From: Ampullaceana balthica | Lineage: Eukaryota > Mollusca > Gastropoda > Lymnaeidae | Reading direction: 5' to 3' | Length of the DNA: 64,000 nucleotides | Assembly: GCA_944989445.1 (NCBI GenBank) | Contig: CALYLW010000320.1 | Coordinates: 179,501 to 243,500, forward strand | Shown: positions 22,679 through 34,448 of the stretch, one piece after another | Layout of the letters: each line of letters begins with the position of its first letter | Position numbering within the stretch: the first letter of the stretch is position 1 | Translations under genes and position numbers: made by a program | Notes under the pieces: generated by a model | Told to the model about the DNA's origin: nothing | Databases searched by the model: none | What the model saw: the letters and a program-made list of their open reading frames with translations, nothing else

Positions 22679-23074
22679 TAAATCCCTTATATGTGAGAAA
22701 GAACATAAAGTAATGATTTTATTCCAACGCGACAAACATTTACAGCCTAAAACTGAATGAACTCCTCCTCCAAGAGATGTGGTCATCGATGGCTGGCGTG
22801 AAGTCAAGTGACCCGTAAAATGTAAACAATAGCGACCGCTACATATAGTTTATATAGATAAAACTAAAAGTGCATTAATTTAATAACTGTACGTTCGATC
22901 GATTTTAAATTTTGCCACGATGCATTGTTAGGTGACACGAGCCTATGTGTCAAATTTCAGCTCAATGGCATCACGTAAAGTGGTTCATTTTTTACTTTTG
23001 TTTTTTCCGCCCACCCGACGACGAACGGCAGAGAGACACAGAGAGACGGCGGTGAAGTTACTATAAGGGATTTA
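22679..23074. mobile_element. MITE array, unit 1
   Basis: Ends are the inverted pair TAAATCCCTTATAT and ATAAGGGATTTA. Contains GATGTGGTCATCGATGGCTGG and GTGACCCGTAAAATGTAAAC. Preceded by AAAAACAAAGTTTTTGACTA, which also precedes units 2 and 3. Confidence 0.8.
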
Positions 23075-23108
23075 TAAAAAAGACCAGTAAAAACAAAGTT
23101 TTTGACTA

Positions 23109-23495
23109 TAAATCCCTTATATATGAGACAGAACTTAAAGTATTGATTATGTTCCAACGCGACAAACATTTACAGCTTAAAACTGAGTCAATTTCACCTG
23201 GTTAAAATACGAGATGTGTTCACCGGTGGCTGGCCTGAAGTCAAGTGACCCGTAAAATGTAAACAATAGCGACTGCTACATTTAGTTTACATAGATAAAC
23301 TAAAAATGCATTAATTTAATTTATGGTACGTTCGATCGATCTGAAATTTTGATACGATGCATTGTTAGGTGACACGGGTCCGTGTGCCAAATTCCAGCTC
23401 GATTGCTTCACGGGAAGTGGGTCATTTTCGAATTTTGTTTTTTCCGCGTGCCCGACCAAGACAGAGACGGCGGTGACGTTAATATAAGGGATTTA
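23109..23495. mobile_element. MITE array, unit 2
   Basis: Same inverted ends (AAATCCCTTATATATGAG, TAATATAAGGGATTTA) and the same internal order as unit 1, including TTCGATCGATCTGAAATTTT and GTGACACGGGTCCGTGTGCC. Confidence 0.8.
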
Positions 23496-23530
23496 ATAAA
23501 ACAAACCTGTAAAATTAAAGTTTTTGACTA

Positions 23531-24047
23531 AAAATCCCTTATATATGAGACGTAACTAAAAGTATTGATTATGTTCAAATTGCGACAAATATTTACAGAC
23601 TGAATCTGTCTTAACTCAACATTTCTTTTAACCCGGGGGAGGGTTTGGTAGAGTGGAAAGGTGTTGATCACCGATTGCTGGACCGAGCTCAGCGTGACAT
23701 GCAAATTTAAACAAAAGCACGCCGGTACACCTGGTTAAAACACGAGATGTGTTCACCTATGGTTGGGGTGAAGTCAAGTGACCCGTAAAATGTAAACGAT
23801 AGCGACCGCTACATATAGTATATATAGATAAACTAAAATGCATTAATTTAATAACTGTACTTTCGATCGATCTGAAATTTTTGATACGATGCATTGTTAG
23901 GTGACACGGGTCCGTGTGCCAAATTTCAGCTCGTTGTCATGACGGAAAGTGGGTCATTTTGTGCTTCTGTTTTTCCGCGGTGCCCGCCCAAGACAGACAG
24001 AGAGAAAGAGAGACAGAGTCGGCGGTGAAGTTAATATATGGGATTTA
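23531..24047. mobile_element. MITE array, unit 3 (with an internal duplication)
   Basis: Same ends, but longer: the GATGTGTTCACC/TGGTTGGGGTGAAGTCAAG block appears after an extra 130-bp stretch, so an inner segment is duplicated or inserted. Followed by a partial fourth unit starting AAAACAGAGCTTTTGATTAT (24086). Confidence 0.75.
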
Positions 24048-24249
24048 AAAATACTATTCATTATAGTTCAAATAAATAACTCTTAAAAACAGAGCTTTTG
24101 ATTATAAATCCCATCGCACATAACTCAAAATTAAGTCTTGGAAGAAATACTGCACCAAAAATAACTCGTTTTGAACGTCCGCGTAAACGTGTTCAATATG
24201 AATGGCTGTAGGAGTCATATGTGTTTGAGGGACCAATCGCTATAAATGA

Positions 24250-25085
24250 CTGGACAGAACGGACAGAACATTGCCTTTTATTTTATAGGATTATTATATA
24301 GGATTGCAAATTTAGATGTAATGAATCAGCGATGTAAAATGATGACATTGAAATACTAGCATAGTACAGTAGTGTAAAAAACAATGAGCAGAGGGGTGCC
24401 GATGTAATGTTTTGTGTGTGGGGCGGGGGGCTAAACAAAGTCTTTTAAAGTTAAAAAGTGGTAATTTATGATATGAGGCGAGTTATTTCTAGTTCATAGC
24501 TCTTCAACTATTGTATTAAACCAAATACGTCCGAGACTTGTCCCTACTGAGTGGACCAAACATTCACTTTTGTTGTTGCAGTGAAAATCATTGATCGGAT
24601 AAAATTTATTTTAAAAAAAATAGAGGAGGTGTTTTTAAAAAAAATATTGTGGGGAAAGGAGTAGAGGAAGAAGTGGGTGAGGGAATGAGATAAACAACAT
24701 TGGCTAATATTAAACCGGTAACTCAAAGTTATCGGCGTATTTAAAAGCAAAACCAAAGGCATGTGTTGTCATTTCCTGCCTTTCCTAATTTCAAACGTGC
24801 GGTCTATTTTAATTTTTTTAATGATTCAAACAAAAAAGCTTTTTGTTAAAAGAATTTATGTTTCATTTTCCAAGAAAAAAAGATGTATTCAATTACATTG
24901 CAGTTTGTCGGTATCGTATTTTATTCCGTTGACAGTTATATCTTTGTAAGCGTTTTCATGAACGAATTTCCCAGCATATTTTTCAAAAGAAAAGTTTTAA
25001 TTTTATACATTTTTCACGAGCCGAAATCTGAACACAGAAGAGCCGTAGTTTGACGACCGTCGGTATAGACATTGCTGCAACATTT
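24250..25085. other. AT-rich spacer
   Basis: A GGGGCGGGGGGC run at 24420-24431 is the only feature. No gene recognised. Confidence 0.5.
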
Positions 25086-25158
25086 CACGGGTACCCGGGC
25101 GCAAATTTACTACCCGGGTAATTGCTCGGCAACGGGTACCAGGGTATTTTTTAAAATA

Positions 25159-25770
25159 TATTGTGGAGACCTAGGGTGGTTAGAGGGTCATTAGATCAAA
25201 GACTAACTAGCGGGAGCTAAAGGCATGCAGGTGGTAAGTTCTGGTGCAAAATGTTATCTAGCTTGAATTGAGAGATGAAAGAAGGTAGCCAACCGCGGAA
25301 GACCGAGAGGTGTCAAATGCCCCGGGTAAATAAATGACCACAATTGCCAGGTTGCCTGCCATGGGGGTGGGTGAATGGTGGGAATTTCACCATGTCAACG
25401 GAACTTGATGAGTGATGGACGGGAGACGATGGACGGTTGGATGGACATACATGAAATTAATTCGGGGGAGGAGTTTGAAGGTTATAACTGTAGAGGTACA
25501 AAGACAACGGAACCACACGAGATTTGAAGAATTATAGGACGCGACGACGAACTGACGCGTGTAGACTGTAGATTGTGAGTGGACTTAGGACAGTGGAAGT
25601 ATGAGACGATGAAGTTAGATTATAGTGTATGTTGGAGTCAAAGTACGGAATCAATAAAAATAATTAATTAGTGTTCATACAGTCTTGGAGTTTAAAGTAC
25701 GAGAGCAAAAGACAAGTGAGACTAAGAAATAAGCAATTAGTGAAAGCAGCTTATAGTCCCGCGATTACCA
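25159..25770 (+). repeat. Possible solo LTR or LTR fragment
   Basis: A GC-richer block starting TGTGGAGACCTAGGGTGG and ending near GCGATTACCAACA, purine-rich and noncoding, with an AATAAAAATAA near 25650. It has the look of a Gypsy LTR. No target duplication found, so this is weak. Confidence 0.35.
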
Positions 25771-25849
25771 ACAACTTGTACGATCCATGTTCTATACAAT
25801 ATCATACTTTGAAAAAACAACACGTTGGGACACCGGAGTAGTATAGAAG

Positions 25850-26168
25850 GTCGTTCTCTTTTTGTGCAGCCAAACAATGGAATTCTCTAACATTACACAT
25901 ACGTAGTATTGAAACAACCAAGTCCTTCAAGACTACACTTAAGACAAATCTTTTCAAAATTTATTTTCAAAATTAATGAAACAACATTTCTTGTAAATGA
26001 TTAACGTAGCTTATGTATAATGTACTGTAATTTTTGTGTTTGTTATGATATGAAAGTTAATTTAATACTTATAGGTATGTTATTTCTTTTATGTAAAGCG
26101 CTGTGAGCCCAGTTCCTTACTGGGAAACAGCGCTATATAAATAATCAATTTATTATTATTATTATTAT
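25850..26168 (+). mobile_element. 5'-truncated CR1/L2-like LINE, copy 1
   Basis: Holds the last about 40 codons of the ORF (FSFCAAKQWNSLTLHIRS, then KSFKTTLKTNLFK and a stop), a 3' UTR, and a terminal hairpin AAGCGCTGTGAGCC ... AACAGCGCT followed by ATATAAATAA and ATT repeats. It matches the LINE at 30893-31607 throughout. Confidence 0.85.
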
Positions 26169-28560
26169 AAAATAACTGGTTCATGGAATCTATGTAATAA
26201 ATATTAGTGTAGATTACTTTTTTTTTCATTATCTTCAGATTTGATTTATAGAAATTGCTTTAAGTTTTTTAACTTTGTCTTTTATCAGCTCAATGAAATG
26301 ATAATAAGTAAAAGTAAGCCATAATTAATTTTTTTATTGATTTAATTATACAGGCACATTTATTCCTGAAATATTTATGGTTCTAAAATTCTTTCTGTAT
26401 GTTTAAAAATAATTAAACTTATCATAAACATGTTTCTATATAGGGCCTTGGTGTAAAAATGCTCGTCACAACGTGCCATATTTTTCCGTATGGACAGAGG
26501 GATGCGTTTCAGGTCTTTTGTGGTGCTACCAAGATTTGTAGATTTAATATGTCGCGTTCGAAAATACCTTTTGAGTTTTAGTTTCGATGGAGCATATTTT
26601 GTGAACAAATGTGCATAATTCATTAAATCTGTCAGAAAGTTGCTTTTTATATTTAATTTTAATATTAAAAAATTCCCAATGAGGGACATTTTTTTCTTTA
26701 AAAATAGATGATGCTTTTTTAAGCTATTTGTTTCTTGTTTTATTGAATGAAATGAAAAAAAATAAGAATAATTTTTTGAGTTTAACTCGCAAGATAATGT
26801 GTTTGTTTAGTCTCGGTTTGAACTTGAACTATAAAAAAAAATCCTGTTGTATCTGTAAAAAACCATTGTAATTATAGACCATTTTCACTTACTAGCTTAT
26901 TTCTTATAAATAATAGAGCACATATAGTGATATAAACATCTTCTAGACAAAAAAATATCTTGTGAAACTTAATTTGTTTAATAGACAAGTTTTCAAACAA
27001 AGACAATTATAATCAAATAGATAAAATAGTATTACGCTTCTCAAAATCAATCGATAAGACTCGTAACAAATGTTTACACATAAAACTTAAATTTGTTTGA
27101 TTTACTTTTCTCTTACACAAGTGGATTAAATATTTCCCTAACTGGCAGAGAAAACTGTAAAATTGGACCCTACATCATAGAAAACAGAGGTATACTCAGG
27201 AATTCCACAAAACACATGGACTCAAATTCTTTTTAATTTACTTAAGTGCTTTAATTTTGAAATAGTACTCTTGCAAAGAAACAATTGTAATAAAACTGCA
27301 ACGTTTTAAACAACGAACTTATTCTTGACTTAAATTTCTTCGAAATATGTAAAGTATATAGTATTGTATTTTATCGCCTTTTTAAAAGCCTAGATAGCTA
27401 AAACAATTTACTTGTATTGCACATATCATATTTATTGTCTCCTTTTCTATAAAAAACGAGCCAGCCGCCCCCAGAAAACACATTGAAAGTTTACTCTTTC
27501 AAAGGTGATATAATAAATAATAAAAAGTGTCTTTTTAAAAGCATTTTAAAAATTAAACATATTTTTTATTCTGGTAAATATAACATTCCCATTTCAAAAA
27601 CAATTTCTTCTTTCAGCAAAATCAACATGAAGAAAGAGAATCAAAATAAGCAAAAGATATAGGTTTAAAAACGATTCTATCTATTGATTATAATTTTGTC
27701 TTTTATTACCGACTAGTTTTTACCCAATGCCATCTCAGGTTATCCCTAAGAATTATATGAAGGTAAGCTCAAGGGACAAGACTACAAAAGGTAATCAATT
27801 TTGCATTTCTTGGAAATGAAACTGTTTACTGTTTGATAATATTTCCCCCTTGTTTAATATTATTTTGTTTCTTTAACTTTAATAATAATGACAGTTTAGG
27901 AAATTTTCCCCAGCTTTAATTAACAGTCGCTATGTATTAATACGTTTTAGAATCACAACGCTAGGCATGCCTCACAACAAGTTTCATTCGTTGGCAAGTA
28001 ATCGCTAGCATTTTAGAGACGCAACACATGTGAGAAGATATGGTTTGATTTCGAAAACCATGAAAATATTTGTAAACCTTTGAAGAATTGAAATAACGGC
28101 TAAATGTTGAAACAAAAAACAAACTGTATGATCTCTTTATATGGATAAAAACAGATGAATAATATTTTGTGACTATTACACAAATTACCTCATGTGAAAG
28201 AGACCGAAACCAAGTCACATGTTTGAAACAATTTAGCACAGGTATTTTAAATTTTAGTAATGTTTGTTGTACTTAAAACAAAATCAAAAGAAAGAAGGTA
28301 TTTGGATATTGAGCTGAAAAATAAGGCACTAGTTTAGAAAAAATCAAATATTGTTAAACAAATGTAATTGAATTAGATAAAAGGCTCCCTGGCCTACAAG
28401 CGCCCATGGCAAGGTTAGACAAATGCAACAGAGCGTAAATCAATTTTTTAAGGGCCAAATGTAGAGTTCGTCGGTAACAAAATTAAAAGCATATTTAGAC
28501 ACATTTATAATGGTCTTACCGTATGGTTCCATTATTTTTCCAACATGGCAATACTTTTAT
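26169..28560. other. Intergenic AT-rich sequence
   Basis: About 2.4 kb. A 104-codon minus ORF at 26375-26689 and a 92-codon one at 27961-28239 are within what chance gives at this base composition. No repeat recognised. Confidence 0.5.
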
Positions 28561-28569
28561 GAAAAAGGA

Positions 28570-28860
28570 TAAAATATCGAGTGGCATGCGCACACCGCTG
28601 GCGTACCAATGGTCATGGGTTCGAATCCATGTAAAGGCAAGGATTTGTTCCCAGGACGTAGGGCGCCCCTGAGTCCACCCAGCTCCGAATGGGTACCTAA
28701 CACTAGTTTGGGAAATAAAGGCGCTTGGTTAATGCGTGGAACCCTCATAGCCGTGGCCTGTAAACGCTGCATAACTTGCCAACAGACCGGCATGTTCTGT
28801 GGACGCAATAATCTTCTGTATAGAAGGAGCGTCTGTAGGGGTAAGACAAACTTGGTTAAT
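28570..28860 (+). mobile_element. tRNA-derived SINE (MetaSINE-like)
   Basis: An RNA polymerase III B-box (GGTTCGAATCC, 28618-28628) is followed by a block with CCTGAGTCCACCCAGCTCC, GAATGGGTACCTAACACTAG and AAATAAAGGCGCTTGGT, which I recognise as the conserved core of a SINE family widespread in invertebrates. The A-box is not clear. ORFs across it on either strand are artefacts. Boundaries are approximate. Confidence 0.7.
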
Positions 28861-29149
28861 GTAGACTGATACATGCTCATTTTGTCCAAGGAGCAATTTA
28901 CCGTAAAGATTTCTCCTTCTTCCAAAACAGTTTTGTCTAATGTTTACAAGATTCATGGCAATGAATTTATACGCGATTTCTATGAGTTTTTTAAATAATT
29001 CATAAAATAATTAAAACCGAACAGATCTTGTCATTCGCGCTGTTTATTTTTTACTCATTTACTTTTAATACTTTATTCCCATTGCATTTGACAAGATCTT
29101 GACCAATATCGACACATACATCTATCATGATAAAGTTTAAAAGCTACAA

Positions 29150-29590
29150 GGGTTTTGACCTTTACATCATGTGATGCAACGAGGTCTCAATGGGGTATGT
29201 AATCCCAATGAATTATGGGATCATATAGCAGAAAGGGGCTCGATAAAAGAATTTGATCACATTATGCAAAGGAATAATACGGAGAAATGTGATCTCTTTG
29301 AATTATAGAATCATATTGGGAAAGGGATTACATCACGAATGGGATCTAAATATTCAACGGAATAATGCCAAGAAATTATATAATCAAGTTTGGGAAATAG
29401 ATTCGACCAACAAGATTTCAATGTGCAACGGAATCATAACGGGATATATATTGTGTCATCGAAGAATGGGATCATATCATTGAAATTAATTCGAAGAAGA
29501 GCGGCGTCCCAATATCTTAAGGTATCATAATGCCAGGGGTAAAAAATGGGATACATAATGTACGCCTGGAGACGCCAGGTATATTTCGCA
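29150..29590 (-). repeat. TGATCCC-rich repeat, copy 3, reverse orientation
   Basis: The plus strand has many GGGATCATAT, GGGATC and GGAATCATA units at irregular 20-30 bp steps, ending AATGGGATACATAATGTACG and CCAGGTATATT, the reverse complement of the start of copies 1 and 2. Confidence 0.65.
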
Positions 29591-30376
29591 ATTTATTCTA
29601 AAGCCGAAATTACACTATACCAATTTGTCCTCTAATTGCAAATATCAATGACGTTAAATTGTCTAGCAACGTCAGTATTCATTTCAAAGAGCTGATGATT
29701 TTATTATTTTTAAAGAATAAAATAAATTTTATGACGCCCTAGGGCCTAAGGCAAAAATCTATGATTTTATAATGTTTTTTGTCAAACTTGAAAACGGAAA
29801 TTAATATGTCGTCAGTGTACTTAAAAAAATTAAGAATAACATATTTCATCATTAAACTTTTTGACCAAAAAATTTAGCTCTTGATAGATTTCAACACATT
29901 TTCTTTATTTTAAGGTAATCAGTGGAAAAAAACATTATTATTTCTATAATTAGGCAATATTTTATGAGTTTATTTAGTTCCTACTGATGAAATAAGACTT
30001 AAATCCTTTTTTTTAAAATCACACTCAAATTTTCCCTTCGCCCCCAATCCCCCTTACAAGTTAACACTGTTAGAGTATTTTTAAAAATTAATTTCATTAA
30101 AAGCGTAAAACTTAGTCTCAAGGAATGTCATTTTTATTTATTATCTTATTCCGGCCCTAACATACTTTTTTTCCATGGAATATTATCCATTTACTTTTAA
30201 AAATGTTGGACACAACTGGGATAGATATTTACCGACATAGGGTATAGAAAATTACAAAAGTCGGAACTCGTAGTTTTCTATTTGCAAGACTTTTTTCAAC
30301 AGCTTTGAGCTTGCCAAGAGTTGCACACATATTCTGTTTACTCGTGTATATTGAATAAAGACAGAATGTTGTAGTT
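29591..30376. other. AT-rich spacer
   Basis: GACGCCCTAGGGCCTAAGGC at 29732-29751 looks like a worn hAT-type end. Nothing else recognised. Confidence 0.45.
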
Positions 30377-30500
30377 CAGTGCTCCTCAAAGTGGTGGTCC
30401 TCGGACCGATGCCGACCGTGGGAAATCCGCTTCCAGTCCACAGCAGCTATTAAGAAAGGATATAATAAAAACAACCCATAAAAACAAAGTTTTTGACTTT

Positions 30501-30873
30501 AAATCCCTTATATATGAGATATAACTAAAAGTATTGATTATTTTCAATATATTACGCATCATGCGAAAGACCCCTGTGACATCGAGGGCTGGAGTGAACC
30601 TCCAGTGACACGTGGAGGTCAACTATAGCAGACGGCTACACATGCTACATATAGATACATAGAGATAAACTTAAAAATCATTAATTTAATTACGGTACAA
30701 TCAATCGATCTGAAACTTTGATACAATGCATTGTTAGGTTACACAAGTCAATGTGAAACATTTCAGTTCGATAGGATTATGGGAAGTGGGTTATTTTTTA
30801 CTTTTGTTTTTCCACGGCGGGCGGGACCAAGAGATCACGACAGACAAGACGTTGAAGTTAATATAAGGGATTT
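30501..30873. mobile_element. Single MITE of the AAATCCCTTATAT family
   Basis: Ends AAATCCCTTATATATGAG and TAATATAAGGGATTT, preceded by AAAACAAAGTTTTTGACTTT. Internal order as in 22679-24047 but more diverged. Confidence 0.8.
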
Positions 30874-30892
30874 AAAAATATAATTATAATCA

Positions 30893-31416
30893 GCTCAGTC
30901 CGTCATTACTTTACAGTTAGTGCAACAAAAACTCTTGTCTGTGCTCTTGTTCTAGCTCGCATTGATTATTGCAATTCTCTTCTGTCAGGTGCGCCAAAAC
31001 AATGCATTGAAAAACTACAGAAAGTTCAAAATTCAGCTGCCAGACTATGTATTAAGGCAAAAAAACATGACCATGTTACTCTGCTACTTTACTCACTTCA
31101 TTGGCTACCTATACAAGCTCGAATTGATTACAAACAGGCTGTTCTCTGTCACAACTTATTTTCTGACTCATCTCCTTCCTATCTTACTGAACTTCTGTCG
31201 GTCTACTCACCCAGTCGTCAGCTACGCTCTTCTGCAGACACACGTATTCTCTGTGTTCCTAAGACACGAACTAAAACTTTTGGTGAAAGGGCATTCTCTT
31301 TTTGTGCGGCCATACAATGGAATTCTCTACCATTACACATCCGTAGTATTCGAACTACCAAGTCCTTCAAGACTGCACTCAAAACGCATTTTTTCAAAAT
31401 GTATTTACAAAATTGA
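30893..31416 (+). pseudogene. C-terminal part of a LINE ORF2 (RT thumb and tail)
   Basis: About 174 codons without a stop: VSATKTLVCALVLARIDYCN, LQKVQNSAARLC, LLLYSLHWLPIQARIDYK, SYLTELLSVYSPSRQLRSS, FGERAFSFCAAIQWNSLPLH, then KSFKTALKTHFFK and TGA. This set of motifs is usual for the ORF2 C terminus in CR1/L2/Jockey-type elements. The catalytic RT domain is missing by 5' truncation. The unbroken frame suggests a fairly recent insertion. Confidence 0.85.
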
Positions 31417-31607
31417 AGAAAAAACATTTGTTTTAATAATTAGCGTAGCTTGTGTGTAATGTACTGTCCTTTATGTTGTTATTATGGTATGAATGGTTAT
31501 TTAATTATTATATGTATGTTATGATCTCAATGTAAAGCGCTGTGAGCCTGGTTCCCTACTGGGATTCAGCGCTATATAAATTATCAATTATTATTATTAT
31601 TATTATT
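30893..31607 (+). mobile_element. 5'-truncated CR1/L2-like LINE, copy 2
   Basis: Coding end (30893-31416), then a 3' UTR and the hairpin AAAGCGCTGTGAGCCTGG ... TTCAGCGCTATATAAAT with terminal ATT repeats. It lies inside the hAT-like element at 30377-31795. Confidence 0.85.
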
Positions 31608-31795
31608 TGCATCCATCAATACTAACCCTTTAGAATATGACAATTTGTTTGTGTTAATAAGCATATATAATGAAACAAATAAAGTAAAATAAACATTTCG
31701 CTACCACATCAGTACACCGAAAATAGTTCACCGGTCCCTGGTGCTTTTAAAAAATTCCTGCCGGTCCGCCATACTAAAAAGTTTTAGAAGCAATG

Positions 31796-34148
31796 GTGTA
31801 GTTGACGGGGGTCACGTGTGCTATGAAAGGCGACAGAGCACAAGTAATACGATCAAACCGGTTTTGTGGGAAGGTTTGGGTTTTCTAAGAAAGGGACACA
31901 TTTATTATTTTTACACACTTTTATTTAGCTTGTGTGTGTGTGTGTTGTAGTGTCAAATCTTGAAACGTCATTTTGATGCACACTGCATTGCCTGATTGAG
32001 CTAAAATTTTGCAGATACCTGTATCTCCGGAGACATACAATATTCTGAAATTTCATTTATTTTGAACTATTTGGCAGCTAAGTTATTTGCATGTTTGTGC
32101 AATTTTATTTTTACTGTTAAGAATTGTCTTAGAGGTCAATAAAGAGAAACATATGGATTAAAAATTGTATTTTTCTTTGAAGAGTGAGCTCTCATTACAA
32201 ATTTTAATTGTTACAGCCCGGCGAAAACAGAGGCATAACATAATTTACGTTAATAATTGTAAAAAAAAATAGAAAATAAAAAAGGGCAACATTTTTTTTT
32301 AAACGTGCTTTTATTCTAATAATCTAATATAATGAAAGACAATATAAATAATATTGTTCCTTGAGATTGTCCAGATTAATTTACTTAATGATTTAGGAAT
32401 ATACAGTATCATTCTACCTCCCTGAATATTCACATTTCATTTTCTTGCGTACTCTCAATCATTTTGTTGTGGAGACACTCTGTATATGCTTGAGGTAAGG
32501 TTGTGTGTTGACAGAGATTGACACAAAATACTGATAATTATGAGTCCACATAATGTTTAATGTCCAGTACAAATAACATTGATTTTCAATGCTTTTCGCC
32601 CACGCTCTTAATTTTGGAAACATGAGAAAATTTATTCTGTCCTTTTTACAGCTATTGAATAAAAGGGTGTTATTTTTTTTACCCATTTTCGATAGCGCCT
32701 GGTATGCTTGGAGAGTGCGAGCCAGTGGTGTTTGTCTTGTGTGGATGCACGCATTCAGATACTATTTATAGTATCTGCATAGTTCTTAGAGACAGTGACA
32801 GAGCTGAGCTGATTGCTCTACACACTCGTGGAATGTCACATGTATGCAGTAAATTTAATACAGAGAGTAAAAAGATCACGTTTACTAAGCAAAGATGTTG
32901 TAAATTTTAAACAAATTTCAGAATGTGAAATCTATACTAGTAAACAACAAATTTAAACGCAATGGAGTTTTGCTGAAAATATTCGAAGTTTTAGTAAAAG
33001 AAAAATTTAACTGAAATATTTTAAGTAGTTAATGGTCTAGCATAGACCTCCTAATTGGAAACCATTTATATTATGGCCGAAGACCCAGATTTCCTAATTT
33101 GACTGAAATGACATGGACGCCATTTCATATCTCCTTAAATGACTGCTATCTAAAGCTTGTAAGCCAACCCAGATCTTCATATATGATAGCCACTGATAGC
33201 CAACCCATATCTTCTTATATGACAGCAATTTACCTCCTGGATGCCAACACATATTATATGCTTGGAATACCACGATTAACGTTCTGGCTGGCCTCGTTGA
33301 TCTCTTGGTGACCCATATCCCATTGTAAGTCCATCATGGATCCGCATTTATGTTACAACTTTGGAAGGTTACACTTACAGTTAAAATACAACAAACGTTT
33401 GACAGGTTCGCTCTATGATGACCCTCGCATTCCCGAATCACAACACCTGGCCCAATTAAATGACTTAACATCCACCTTAGAGAAACTCTATCAGTGCTCC
33501 CAGCTTTGCTAGAACCACCAGTGCTACTCCCTTCCCTATCCAACGCCTCTGCATCAAGGTTTATATGACGGAAAGTGATTAAATATCATGCACTCTTGGT
33601 TGGATCAGGTAGGAGATGTATGCAGTTAATTATTAGATCGCAAATTTGTGCACATGTAAAATTTTAAGAAAGAATTTCATGACTGTCTGCTGCTATCACA
33701 TGTGCAGACTTCAGTTCAAATCAGAGGTGGCTCATGATAAGTGAAAGCAAATCTAGCCGCCACCATCCCCCCATTATTTTACCCCACCCGTTCCCTCCTC
33801 CGTTTTAATGCGAAACACAGGCGTCGTTATGAACATATATGGAACTTGGCCTGCGTCCACCGGATATAATAAAATTTCCATGTTTTCTAAATTTGCACAC
33901 GAAACAAAGACGATAACAGGTATGTACACACTTAAAAGGAAAACTATGTACAAATTAAATAGCAGATGCACACACATGCAGAAACATCATGACACTTGGA
34001 ATATGCTGAACAAACTATTCCACACACCAAAGAGCCCGTGTACCGAGCCATAGCAATATTTTAAGACATTTTAAACAATTAAATGAATTTTCTGATTCAA
34101 TGATATCTGAATAGCACACACATTCCTCAGATTTTTCGTGATTCAGTA
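31796..34148. other. Intergenic AT-rich sequence
   Basis: Several ORFs of 60-75 codons, none conserved-looking. No repeat recognised. Confidence 0.5.
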
Positions 34149-34156
34149 ATTTGGGA

Positions 34157-34448
34157 CATTGCTTCTCAAAGTGGTGGTCCGCGGACCAGTGCCTGTCCGC
34201 GGACCATCCGCCACTGGGCCGCAGAAGTTTTCAAAAAAAGGACTGGAAAATATAATTGTAATCCTCCATTTGCAATCACTATTACTATCGCTATAGAATA
34301 TAACAATTTTCGGAAATCGGAACATAAAATGAAAATATATATATATATATGTCGCTAATTCTTCAGTAAGTGAAAATAGTGCACCGGTCCCTTCATTTTT
34401 GGAAAAAATGCAACCGTTCCGCCAATCTAAATATTTTGAGAAGCAATG
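34157..34448. mobile_element. 292-bp hAT-like MITE
   Basis: CATTGCTTCTCAAA and TTTGAGAAGCAATG are perfect inverted ends. GTGGTCCGCGGACCAGTGCC and GTCCGCGGACCATCCGCC are subterminal. Flanks ATTTGGGA and TTTTGGGA agree at 7 of 8 positions. Related to the element at 30377. Confidence 0.85.

Larger units (their letters stand above)
30377..31795. mobile_element. Composite hAT-like element carrying a MITE and a LINE
   Basis: Ends CAGTGCTCCTCAAAGTGG and TTTTAGAAGCAATG, with GTGGTCCTCGGACCGATGCC on the left and CACCGGTCCCTGG, CCGGTCCGCCAT on the right. Flanks TTGTAGTT and GTGTAGTT agree at 7 of 8 positions. The same family is seen without inserts at 34157-34448. Interior: MITE 30501-30873 and LINE 30893-31607. 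Confidence 0.8.

Noticed and set aside
26375..26689. 104-codon minus ORF
   Set aside because: A few ORFs of this length are expected by chance here; no motif, no splice context.
28618..28628. tRNA gene
   Set aside because: Only a B-box is clear; no cloverleaf, and a SINE core follows.
28557..28956. 86-122 codon ORFs on both strands
   Set aside because: They overlap the tRNA-derived SINE.
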